Assembly: GCA_020637895.1 (NCBI GenBank)
Contig: JACKJP010000002.1
Span: 496,001-560,000, forward strand
Length of the DNA: 64,000 nucleotides
Reading direction: 5' to 3'
Source: Rhodobiaceae bacterium
GTDB taxonomy: Bacteria; Pseudomonadota; Alphaproteobacteria; Rhizobiales; Tepidamorphaceae
Shown here piece after piece: positions 50,675 to 58,210 of the stretch. A model generated the notes under the pieces. The model worked only from the letters and a program-made list of their open reading frames with translations. It had not been told where the DNA came from and made no database searches. A program made the position numbers and the translations under genes. Every line of letters begins with the position of its first letter. Positions within the stretch are counted from its first letter, which is position 1.

Positions 50675-52474
50675 ATGGCTCAGCAAAATGATATCGACAA
50701 GATGTTGCCGATGGTACGCTGGTTCGACATCAGCGTCCTATTCAAGATCATCAAGCCGGTCATCATTTCGGCGATCTTTGGCAAATATGCCGACCGGCGA
50801 CTTGTCCATGCGGCGCTTGATCGCCCGGATGAGAACGAAATGTCAGCCAGAGCCGACATACGGGCCAACTTTGTGCCGGACGAAGACGGCGCGGTTTGGT
50901 TTGACTATGCCGCCGATACCGGTGACGGTTTCAGTTCGACCTACAGCATTGCACTTAGCCTCGCTGCCCCAACTCTTAGTATCGACGGCAAGACTACGCG
51001 GCGTGGCGATCTTCTGGTTCTCGGCGGCGATCAGGTCTATCCCGATGCTTCACTTGAGAATTACATCAATCGCTTTCAAACGCCGTTTATGTGGGCGCTG
51101 CCAGATCAGGGGTCAGAGGAAGGAGTACCGCACCCCTATATTTTCGCGGTTCCCGGAAATCATGACTGGTATGATGGCCTTACGCTGTTTCTGGCGCTTT
51201 TCTGCAAAAAGACGGAATGGAAAATCGGCAATTGGAGAGCGCCGCAACGCAGGAGCTATTTTGCCCTTCGTCTGACCGACGACTGGTGGCTGTGGGGCGT
51301 CGATGTAGCGCTCGAGGAAGATGTGGATCAACCGCAGTCAGACTATTTCGAAGAAATCCTTGGCCAGATGCCGTCGGGGGCCAATCTGATCATCTGCACT
51401 GCCGAACCCGGATGGCAATATGCGTCAGTCCGCGGCGAGCAGACCTTCAACCACAAGGCGTATGAAAGCCTTGGATACTTCAGCGGACTGGTGCGAAAGT
51501 CGGGCAAGGACATAAAGATTCCACTCGTCCTATCTGGCGATACGCATCACTACTGCCGCTACGTCGCTGAAAAATCCGGCACGCAATTCATAACAGCGGG
51601 AGGTGGAGGCGCTTTCTTGCATCCCACCCATCAACTTCAAGATGAAGTACGAGCTTGGTGGTTTCGAAGCAATGATCGCCTAACGCTGGCTCCGAACACT
51701 TCACGTCAAAGCGCAGATGTAGGGGGCGATGCCAAGGCCCGATACCCCTCCGAGTCCGCCAGCAAGAAATTGCTGTGGGGCAATTTGGGGTTTGCCTTTG
51801 GAAACTGGAAACTCTCGGGTTTGTTAGGCTTTGATTATGCGTTTTTCGGCCTGTTGAGCCTCATGTGGAGCGATCTGGGCACATGGGCAAATCTTTTTTC
51901 CAACCCGCTCTGGTGGATTGCCGTTCTCGTTAACGGGGCGGCCTTCTGGGGGTATGCGGACGAAAGAAACTGGGTTCGGCACGGAAAGGTCGTCTTTCGC
52001 AACAGCGCCCCATGGATGCGCAAAGCTATACTTGCAAGTTCTCACGTACTAGCCCACGTCGTTGCCCTCACGGCGCTGGCTCGCCTGTTGTACACCTATG
52101 GTACCGAGCGACTGGGCCTTGAGTTTTGGACGTGGGGCTTCAACTCGTATTTCGTCGCGTCGATGCTGTTGATTGGGGGCATCGTCGCCGGGACGATCTT
52201 TGGTTCGTATCTTCTCTTCAGTTGTCGATTGCTGGCCGCACATCCCAACGACGCGTTCAGCGCGCTCAGCCTTGACGGGTACAAAAATTTTCTTCGATTC
52301 CGCATTAGCGGGAATTCCATCACGGTATTCCCGATTGGTTTGGACACAGTTCCCAAGCGCAATTTGTGGAAGCCAAATCCGGCACATGAAACAGATGCTT
52401 CTCAGCCCGAAGTCATCGCGGATGGAGGGCTAACCTATCGGCTGATCGAAGAGCCGATCGTTATTTCCTCGTAA
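50675..52474 (+). CDS. Membrane-anchored calcineurin-like metallophosphoesterase
   Basis: The 599-residue protein has a metallophosphoesterase domain with GGDQVYP (117-123), GNHDWYDG (161-168) and GDTHHY (288-293), so a complete di-metal site is likely. The C-terminal third has four hydrophobic segments (about 383-405, 412-427, 451-474, 492-515). It has no obvious signal peptide, so the catalytic part probably faces the cytoplasm. It follows the translocase gene by 27 bases. The substrate may be a nucleotide, nucleic acid or phospholipid; none can be chosen from sequence. Confidence 0.8.
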   Translation: MAQQNDIDKMLPMVRWFDISVLFKIIKPVIISAIFGKYADRRLVHAALDRPDENEMSARADIRANFVPDEDGAVWFDYAADTGDGFSSTYSIALSLAAPTLSIDGKTTRRGDLLVLGGDQVYPDASLENYINRFQTPFMWALPDQGSEEGVPHPYIFAVPGNHDWYDGLTLFLALFCKKTEWKIGNWRAPQRRSYFALRLTDDWWLWGVDVALEEDVDQPQSDYFEEILGQMPSGANLIICTAEPGWQYASVRGEQTFNHKAYESLGYFSGLVRKSGKDIKIPLVLSGDTHHYCRYVAEKSGTQFITAGGGGAFLHPTHQLQDEVRAWWFRSNDRLTLAPNTSRQSADVGGDAKARYPSESASKKLLWGNLGFAFGNWKLSGLLGFDYAFFGLLSLMWSDLGTWANLFSNPLWWIAVLVNGAAFWGYADERNWVRHGKVVFRNSAPWMRKAILASSHVLAHVVALTALARLLYTYGTERLGLEFWTWGFNSYFVASMLLIGGIVAGTIFGSYLLFSCRLLAAHPNDAFSALSLDGYKNFLRFRISGNSITVFPIGLDTVPKRNLWKPNPAHETDASQPEVIADGGLTYRLIEEPIVISS

Positions 52475-52616
52475 CCAACCCAACTAACGCATCGCCATTT
52501 TGGAGCGCCCCTCGAAACAAAATGTGAAGCTGCCTCACTGACGCTCATAGGATTCCATCCGCGACATGGTCCCTCATACCGCACGTGGAGGACCAGTCGC
52601 CAATTTGAGAGATTGC

Positions 52617-52637
52617 GTTCCTCATCGGTGGAGGAAC
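52617..52637 (+). promoter_or_regulatory. Hairpin masking the ribosome site of the replication-relaxation gene
   Basis: GTTCCTC-ATCGGTG-GAGGAAC is a perfect 7-base stem whose 3' arm is the ribosome site GAGGAA, directly before the ATG at 52639. It matches the design at 47595-47613. Confidence 0.5.
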
Positions 52638-52638
52638 C

Positions 52639-53436
52639 ATGATGTTAGATTCAGTGGGGCGGCGTTCTCGTTTCAAACGCACACGCACCGGGAAACGGCT
52701 GACGCTCGGTGATCGCGATATCGAAATCCTGCGCTGGCTATACCGATACCGCTACCTGCGGCAGACGCACTTGCTCAAACTCCTTCGGCCTAAATCAGAA
52801 AAGCGCTTCGTCGAGCGCTTGGGCGATCTTTTTCACGAGACCGGTCTGATTGATCGGCCGGAAGCAAACGCCACGCTATTCGACGCCCACTGCATGTCGA
52901 TGCTCTATGAAATCAGTGATGCCGGTATCGCTTATTTGACGGTGCAGGACGCACTCCCCGAAAGAGCGGTGACTTTCTCGCGTCGTCGTTCACGTGGCCA
53001 TCGACCGCAGTTGCTGCACCAGCTGATGATCATCGAAACCCTCACGGACATCGAATTGGCCTGCCTGTATGCACCGAATGAGCGGTTCGTCCCGATAGAT
53101 GAAATCCTTGCGCGCGCACCGGCCACGACGCGGGATGCCCCCAACCCGTTATCGATTGCAGTCACCCTCCGTCCAAACTCAGCGCACCCGATTATCCGGT
53201 CACCTCTCGAAGCCCACGTCATCCCCGATGCCCTCTACGGCATTGAGTATGAAATGGATGGACAAAAGCTCTATCGGTTTTGGGCGCTGGAATGCGAACG
53301 GACGAGCCCTGCATCGCGATCGACGACTGTCAAATCTAGCACAGCCCTGAAACGTGCGGCCTACCACGCGATGATCGCGACTAAGGCATTCCAAGGGCAC
53401 TGGGGAATCCCAAACCTTGAACTAAATGTTCGATGA
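52639..53436 (+). CDS. Replication-relaxation (MobC-like) family protein
   Basis: The 265-residue protein has an N-terminal winged helix (RLTLGDRDIEILRWLYRYRY, LRQTHLLKLLRPKSEKRFVE) and the replic_relax core (RSRGHRPQLLHQLMIIETLT, FWALECERTS). Such proteins help relaxase- or Rep-linked DNA processing in plasmids and integrative elements and usually sit near a TraD-like ATPase, as here. Start at 52639 is next to a masked GAGGAA site. No relaxase gene is seen in the window. Confidence 0.8.
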   Translation: MMLDSVGRRSRFKRTRTGKRLTLGDRDIEILRWLYRYRYLRQTHLLKLLRPKSEKRFVERLGDLFHETGLIDRPEANATLFDAHCMSMLYEISDAGIAYLTVQDALPERAVTFSRRRSRGHRPQLLHQLMIIETLTDIELACLYAPNERFVPIDEILARAPATTRDAPNPLSIAVTLRPNSAHPIIRSPLEAHVIPDALYGIEYEMDGQKLYRFWALECERTSPASRSTTVKSSTALKRAAYHAMIATKAFQGHWGIPNLELNVR

Positions 53437-53493
53437 TAGAAATGAAGGTGCGCCTCCCGGCTTTGTAGCTTTATTATTTTTTTCAACGGAGGG

Positions 53494-54099
53494 TTAGGCG
53501 AGATCGTGGTTTCCTACCGTGTATGCGTCCGCCCATTTTTTTAGTTCGCACACATTTGCGGAATATTTATCTTCAGAATAAACATTTATGAATTTATAAT
53601 CATCGGTACTTTGCTCAAGACGTCGTTCTACGTCATCGATTAAATTTCTTATCTTCTTAACAAAATTTAGGGCATGTATGCGAAACTCCTCTTTATTTCT
53701 CATTCTATTTTCATCAGAAACGAATTGCGTAAATAATAATAACAATCCCGTTGGTAACCCGACAAATTCTGCAAAAATTCTCAAATCCGCAAAATCTGCG
53801 GATCTCTTTTGATTTACTAATTTATAAATATATTGCTTTACGCTCGATTCTGATTCAGTATTTACTGGATTCCTCCTTCTTTTATATATATCATTCACAT
53901 AGCGTAATACTTCGGTGAATTTCGTGATCCTTAAGAACTCGGGGACTGAAAGATTATCCCTCCCGCCATTCTGGACGTGGCTCCAACGGCTTGAGATCGC
54001 TACGATTGTCGCCGAAATGCCGGTCGGAAAGAATTTGTCTTCGTGGCGGTCTGGGACAGCCGTAGCGCTAACGCGAACCCTCTTCGTTGTGCCTTGCAT
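53494..54099 (-). CDS. AT-rich gene, putative HTH-containing protein
   Basis: The 201-residue basic protein is encoded by unusually AT-rich DNA (53560-53900), unlike any neighbour, which suggests recent transfer. A region SSVKQYIYKLVNQKRSADFA, DLRIFAEFVGLP resembles a phage-type helix-turn-helix (XRE-like). The C-terminal part is helical and charged. The ATG at 54099 has GGGGGG upstream. No family is recognised. It could be a repressor or part of a small defence or toxin system. Confidence 0.55.
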   Translation of the reverse strand: MQGTTKRVRVSATAVPDRHEDKFFPTGISATIVAISSRWSHVQNGGRDNLSVPEFLRITKFTEVLRYVNDIYKRRRNPVNTESESSVKQYIYKLVNQKRSADFADLRIFAEFVGLPTGLLLLFTQFVSDENRMRNKEEFRIHALNFVKKIRNLIDDVERRLEQSTDDYKFINVYSEDKYSANVCELKKWADAYTVGNHDLA

Positions 54100-54251
54100 C
54101 TCATTCCCCCCTTGCAAGTACGCCTTAACCGAATCACCCTAGCGTGCTTGTAATCGATTTTCGTCAAATGATCGCGCCCTGCGCCCTCTAGATGTAGCGT
54201 GCTATAATATCATCAGACGCCAAATGCGGCGCGTGCTTGGCGAAAATAAGG

Positions 54252-54280
54252 GGGACCAGTATTCTCAAAATACTGGTCCC
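54252..54280. repeat. Perfect 12-base inverted repeat
   Basis: GGGACCAGTATT-CTCAA-AATACTGGTCCC is a perfect hairpin with a 5-base loop in the 300-base gap (54100-54398) between a minus-strand and a plus-strand gene. It has no T-run. Position near the replication-relaxation gene and two divergent genes allows an oriT/nick-site hairpin, a regulator site, or a relic of an insertion. Confidence 0.6.
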
Positions 54281-54398
54281 AATGCCGCGTCGTTAACCCC
54301 GCGGCGAACAGGCCAGGTAGCAAGGGACGGCGATTTCGAAGTTGCGACCTTCGAACTCAATTGCCGCCCGCGTCGTCCACCAAAAAGGAACCGAGAAG

Positions 54399-54914
54399 AT
54401 GAACAAACACAGACGAACGTCCCGATCGCGACGCGGTCGAAAATCTTCAAGCGCGTCAGCTACCCGATCTGAGGTCGACCGAAGTCGACCCTCAAGCCTC
54501 ATTGTTTCTAATTTAGATACAAAGGCCTTTTCAAACAATACGCGCGGGGTCGCGCTTGTCAAGGTCGGCACAATCACATCCACCGGAAATCCGCCGTTTC
54601 GGCCTGATTTAGTGGCTGTCGCTGCAACCGTTTTTCATCGCTATCTCAGCCAGATCGGCCTGTCGGCGAGGGAATTCTGCGAGCAGTTCAATCTGCCACA
54701 GCGCACGTTCGACGCGTGGATGGCAAATCGCACGGGAAGCCGCGCTGCAGGTCATACTAAGCGTGGGCCCATTCGGTTACTGCAAACGATTTTGGATACT
54801 GTGACGCTCCCGGAACATGTTGCTGAAGCGCTCCGCGACGTCACCGAATATGGCGAGAGGTTCCTCCGCCGTCGCGAACCGCCACAAATTGCGCCGAAAC
54901 CACCGCAAATTTGA
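54399..54914 (+). CDS. Hypothetical protein with C-terminal helix-turn-helix-like part
   Basis: The 171-residue product has a highly basic, Ser/Arg-rich N-terminus (NKHRRTSRSRRGRKSSS) and a C-terminal domain LSAREFCEQFNLPQRTFDAW, RTGSRAAGHTKRGPIRLLQT that reads like an XRE-type DNA-binding fold. An earlier in-frame ATG (54342) exists; AAGGA before 54399 favours the later one. Likely a regulator of the island. No closer identification. Confidence 0.55.
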   Translation: MNKHRRTSRSRRGRKSSSASATRSEVDRSRPSSLIVSNLDTKAFSNNTRGVALVKVGTITSTGNPPFRPDLVAVAATVFHRYLSQIGLSAREFCEQFNLPQRTFDAWMANRTGSRAAGHTKRGPIRLLQTILDTVTLPEHVAEALRDVTEYGERFLRRREPPQIAPKPPQI

Positions 54915-55005
54915 TGACGCACTTTCCCGCCGGCTTCTGACGCGAGGCCGGTGCACAGTCCAATAGCTGGCGACATTGCCAGCGATTTGGGAAAAGGAGA
55001 AAGAA

Positions 55006-55227
55006 ATGGCGAAGTTTGGCAGCGTGAAGACGAGAGATGGCGAGGTCGTAAGCGGAAAGATCGTTAGCGATGGACCCAGTCTGGGAACGGCCATCGCCGG
55101 AGCGTTGATCGGCACCGCAATCGCGGGTCCGGTTGGTGGGGTCATCCTTGGAGGCGCCGCTGCAAGCGTCGACGAACGCACCGTCGAGACCGCAGACGGA
55201 ACGCGGGTTCGCGGCAAGCGGTTCTAG
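55006..55227 (+). CDS. Small glycine-rich hypothetical protein
   Basis: The 73-residue protein has polar ends and a Gly/Ala-rich middle (GTAIAGALIGTAIAGPVGG, VILGGAAAS) that resembles a glycine-zipper membrane hairpin. AAGGAG lies seven bases before the ATG at 55006. No function is assigned. Confidence 0.55.
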   Translation: MAKFGSVKTRDGEVVSGKIVSDGPSLGTAIAGALIGTAIAGPVGGVILGGAAASVDERTVETADGTRVRGKRF

Positions 55228-55315
55228 TCCCACCTTGGGGCGGCACACCGTGTGTCGCCCCACTACTTCCATCACTTTGCGCCCATACGAACGGGACTAA
55301 GATTCACAGCATCGT

Positions 55316-55699
55316 TCAACGATTGATTTCTGCCACCGCAAGCCCTTGTGGAGTCATCACGTATATGTCTGGAGCGCCGCGACGCCGAAAGTCGAGAATC
55401 GGTTCCGTGGGCTGTCCACTCACAAGAGGTCGTCCTGGTGCCGGCAGCCAGATATCCGGCATCGCAGGAAAGGCCACATCAGCGCCATCACCGTTTGGAA
55501 GGAGCTGTGCGTAACCGAGCGAATGCTGAAACTCTATGACCTCAGGGCTGACGCTGAACAGGAATTCCGCTGACATCGTCCGCCGGATGCCCGTCGGACC
55601 GTGCATCATGGGCTGCGCTTGTTGATCCTCGGCACGAGCCATAACCCCCGAGGCACCAAGCGCGAGCAACGCCATAAGAACCACTACCGATCCCCGCAT
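55316..55699 (-). CDS. Small exported hypothetical protein
   Basis: The 127-residue protein has a signal peptide (RGSVVVLMALLALGASGVMA, cleaved near ARA) and no family I recognise. Its start is next to the stop of the membrane-protein gene upstream, so the two form an operon. Confidence 0.55.
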   Translation of the reverse strand: MRGSVVVLMALLALGASGVMARAEDQQAQPMMHGPTGIRRTMSAEFLFSVSPEVIEFQHSLGYAQLLPNGDGADVAFPAMPDIWLPAPGRPLVSGQPTEPILDFRRRGAPDIYVMTPQGLAVAEINR

Positions 55700-56035
55700 C
55701 TATTCCGCCCCCTTGCCGAGGGCGAACTTGCCGGACGAACGCAAGAAGATCGCAAGGATTGGAAGGGCCAGAAACACAATGACGATCGTGAAAAACACAC
55801 TCTTGCCGCCAGATGGGCTATCGGGCGCAGCCATCGTCGCCCAGATCGTGGGACTGAACATAAAGACGCTAACAGCGCCGATAAGGCTTGTCACAGTGGC
55901 GAACATCTTATCGCCAGCAAGCGCCCCAATCGCCGCCAGCAGCATCGCGAAGCCAGTCCCGAAAATTCCAATTAGCGGTACAAAAAACGACAGCACAACC
56001 GTGATGACGGCTGCAATACCAAACCCCATAGCCAT
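55700..56035 (-). CDS. Small integral membrane hypothetical protein
   Basis: The 111-residue protein is mostly hydrophobic with three or four helices (GIAAVITVVLSFFVPLIGIF, TGFAMLLAAIGALAG, TSLIGAVSVFMFSPTI, VFFTIVIVFLALPILAIFL). It is directly followed by a gene for an exported protein. No function is known. Confidence 0.6.
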   Translation of the reverse strand: MAMGFGIAAVITVVLSFFVPLIGIFGTGFAMLLAAIGALAGDKMFATVTSLIGAVSVFMFSPTIWATMAAPDSPSGGKSVFFTIVIVFLALPILAIFLRSSGKFALGKGAE

Positions 56036-56110
56036 TTAACGCCCTTTCCAGATTGTCAGCGCAATTTCATTTGCACGTCGAGGCGCCTTGCTTTGGATAT
56101 ATTAGGCGCA

Positions 56111-56265
56111 GTGAACAAAATGAGGGATTCTGTTCACTTCTATACATATAATACTGACTTTTATTCTTGCGAGCCCGGCCTTCGCGTGTCACTATGTAAC
56201 CGAAAGCGCGAGACGTCGGGGCTCGGATGTATGGGGCACTGAACAGAATCCCTCATTCCGTTCAC
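56111..56265. repeat. Nested inverted repeats beside the tyrosine recombinase
   Basis: Two 27-base arms lie in inverted orientation at 56111-56137 and 56239-56265, matching at 24 of 27 positions (GTGAAC..AATGAGGGATTCTGTTCA). Each arm is itself an inverted repeat of GTGAAC-type ends. Inside them a second pair, CGAGCCC (56170-56176) and GGGCTCG (56219-56225), can also pair. The block fills most of the 295-base gap 56036-56330. It may be a recombination or resolution site for the recombinase gene that starts 65 bases further on, or a MITE-like element. Confidence 0.7.
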
Positions 56266-56330
56266 CGGTAGCAAACCCACCGTTTGGTATCGGGAATCAG
56301 GGACGGCTAGGCGTTTTCGAAAGCACCATT

Positions 56331-56939
56331 ATGAACGATGCAGGATCGCTGCTGAGGAAGTCGGAGCGGGGTGTTTTTAGCCTCTACGCCCGTTCGGGCG
56401 AGCGAAAGTATATCAACGCGGCGGAGCGGCGGCTCTTTGTCGAAGCAGCAAACCAAAGTGACGTGGTGACACGTGCGTTCTGCCTCACGCTTCTATACAC
56501 CGGGTGCCGACTTTCCGAAGCGCTGAAGCTCACCACCGACGGTGTGCAAGGGGACGTCAGCGTCATCGCGATCCATTCATTGAAGAAGCGGCAGCGCCAT
56601 CTCATTCGAGAGGTGCCGGTGCCGAAGTTTGTCGTTGAGGCAATCCAACATGCCTCAGCATCCGGGTCGATGGCACTTCAGCACGATCACCGCATATGGC
56701 AATGGAAGCGCACGTGGGCGTGGATGCGCGTCAAAGCTGTGATGGCTGACGCAGGAATCGTAGGCATCCATGCAACTCCAAAGGGGCTACGACACGGATT
56801 TGGAGTTCATGCGATTCACACGGGCGTGCCACTAAATCTTGTGCAAAAATGGCTTGGCCATGCACAGATGAGCACGACCGCCATATACACGAATGCGGTG
56901 GGTCCGGAGGAACGAGCGATCGCGCAACGCATGTGGTGA
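56331..56939 (+). CDS. Short tyrosine recombinase
   Basis: The 202-residue protein is a phage-integrase-type catalytic domain: Arg60 (LYTGCRLSEAL), Lys85/86 in the beta hairpin (HSLKKRQRHLIREV), Lys151/Arg154 (TPKGLRHGF, with Lys in place of the usual His), His177 (LGHAQM) and nucleophile Tyr186 (AIYTN). It lacks the usual N-terminal core-binding domain. It lies beside nested inverted repeats that could be its target. It may serve multimer resolution or integration of the element. Confidence 0.85.
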   Translation: MNDAGSLLRKSERGVFSLYARSGERKYINAAERRLFVEAANQSDVVTRAFCLTLLYTGCRLSEALKLTTDGVQGDVSVIAIHSLKKRQRHLIREVPVPKFVVEAIQHASASGSMALQHDHRIWQWKRTWAWMRVKAVMADAGIVGIHATPKGLRHGFGVHAIHTGVPLNLVQKWLGHAQMSTTAIYTNAVGPEERAIAQRMW

Positions 56940-56942
56940 GTG

Positions 56943-57407
56943 CTATGCGCGCTCGTCGTCCATCACCGCAACCACGCGACGCAGTGCCTCAATATACACA
57001 GTCTTTGCAGGTTCCCCTTCCCATGCACGCCGTCCGGTAGGCAACCACGGTGCAATCTCAGGAAATCGATCGGCAAGTGCCGCGGCTTCTTCGTACTTGT
57101 TCGCGCATTTCTTCTCTGGCGGAGCCGAGATCGCCGAATGATGCTCTCCACTTTCAACGCAGGCGCGGGCGATCGCGTCGATCACGCCTTTGGCTGCCTC
57201 ACCCTTTCGGCAGCGATCATCCAGCGCCTCGGTGAGCAACAGATTGGGGCGCAATTCGGAGATCAACTTTCTTGCCCACCCTGCGGCCAATTCAGGCGAC
57301 GTGAACATCTTCTTCGATATCGACCAATCCTTCGCCTGGCCATCGACAACGAACACATAGCCCACGCGGCCACTCGCAACCGCGAAGGACAGCGCCCTAA
57401 GCGGCAT
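56943..57407 (-). CDS. Hypothetical island protein
   Basis: The 154-residue protein begins with strands LRALSFAVASGRVGYVFVVD and RPNLLLTEALDD and ends with a helical part. The strand pattern faintly recalls an RNase H-like fold, but I cannot place the catalytic acids with confidence. It overlaps the end of the XRE gene upstream by 11 bases, so the two are co-expressed. Confidence 0.55.
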   Translation of the reverse strand: MPLRALSFAVASGRVGYVFVVDGQAKDWSISKKMFTSPELAAGWARKLISELRPNLLLTEALDDRCRKGEAAKGVIDAIARACVESGEHHSAISAPPEKKCANKYEEAAALADRFPEIAPWLPTGRRAWEGEPAKTVYIEALRRVVAVMDDERA

Positions 57408-57744
57408 GTCCGGCAGGCAAGACGGATAGAGCTTCTGCTAGTCGGTTGATCGTTTGTTGTCGGTTGCGGATAGTAGACCAATTGGCGCCGCAGTCCGGCA
57501 AGCTGGCAACGCGCTCTGGCAAGTCCTCGCAAAGCTGCAATAGCACACTGTCAAAGAGGCTTTCGACAGATCGATCATAGATAAGAGCGAGCGCGCAGCA
57601 CTCAGCTGCATTCGGCATCATCCTTCCCAGTTCGAACTGAGACAGTCGCGACTGGTTGATGCCAATAAGGTGTGCGCAATCGCTTTGCCGCAGGCCCGAC
57701 TTGCGGCGAGCGACTTTCAGATCCAAACCAAATTCGTTGATCAT
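57397..57744 (-). CDS. XRE-family helix-turn-helix regulator
   Basis: The 115-residue protein has an XRE domain in the first 60 residues (DLKVARRKSGLRQSDCAHLI, GINQSRLSQFELGRMMPNAA) and a C-terminal helix of unknown role. It is co-transcribed with the hypothetical gene 56943-57407. An inverted repeat upstream of its start may be its operator. Confidence 0.82.
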   Translation of the reverse strand: MINEFGLDLKVARRKSGLRQSDCAHLIGINQSRLSQFELGRMMPNAAECCALALIYDRSVESLFDSVLLQLCEDLPERVASLPDCGANWSTIRNRQQTINRLAEALSVLPAGHAA

Positions 57745-57764
57745 AGGTGGGTGGTTTTAGCTGA

Positions 57765-57783
57765 TAAACCGATCGTCAGTTTA
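57765..57783. promoter_or_regulatory. Candidate XRE operator
   Basis: TAAAC-N9-GTTTA (57765-57783) lies 20 bases upstream of the XRE start. Autoregulation is plausible, but this is by position only. The rest of the gap to 57976 holds nothing I recognise. Confidence 0.35.
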
Positions 57784-57976
57784 GGCTCGGCTCGCTACTC
57801 AAAAAGACCCACCCATATTCAGATTCCGCATTTCTGGTCAGCCTCACCTACAACACAGCGCGCTATGGCCGATCAGCGTAGCGGAGGGGTGGAACCCCTC
57901 CGCTTCACGCCATACCGCCCTGTGTAGCTCAGCTCACATGGGTGTCTCATGGGTAGCGCCAGCCTAGCCGATCGAC

Positions 57977-58210
57977 ATGCCGGTGCAAGACGACCGCGCA
58001 TGCGCGGGCGACATCAGCGGCCCTCTTTGCTGCATGCAGCTCGCGCGTATCCTGAAAACCTATGCTCGACCCAATGGAACGGCTTCGCCAGCATATCGAC
58101 GCCTGTATCGGCGCATGATGCGCGAAGGCCGATGGCCATTGTCACCCCTACCGGATTCGACTCCTGATGAGGATTTGCTAGAGTCGGAGTCTCCCCCAAC
58201 GGACGTATGA
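57977..58210 (+). CDS. Small protein coupled to the serine recombinase
   Basis: A 77-residue basic protein (LARILKTYARPNGTASPAYR, RLYRRMMREGRWPLSPLP). Its stop overlaps the recombinase start (ATGA), which argues for a real, translationally coupled gene. It may be a directionality factor or DNA-binding partner, but no family is recognised. Confidence 0.5.
   Translation: MPVQDDRACAGDISGPLCCMQLARILKTYARPNGTASPAYRRLYRRMMREGRWPLSPLPDSTPDEDLLESESPPTDV

Noticed and set aside
56943..57407. RuvC/RNase H-like nuclease
   Set aside because: The strand pattern is suggestive but conserved catalytic acids cannot be placed, so it is left as hypothetical.
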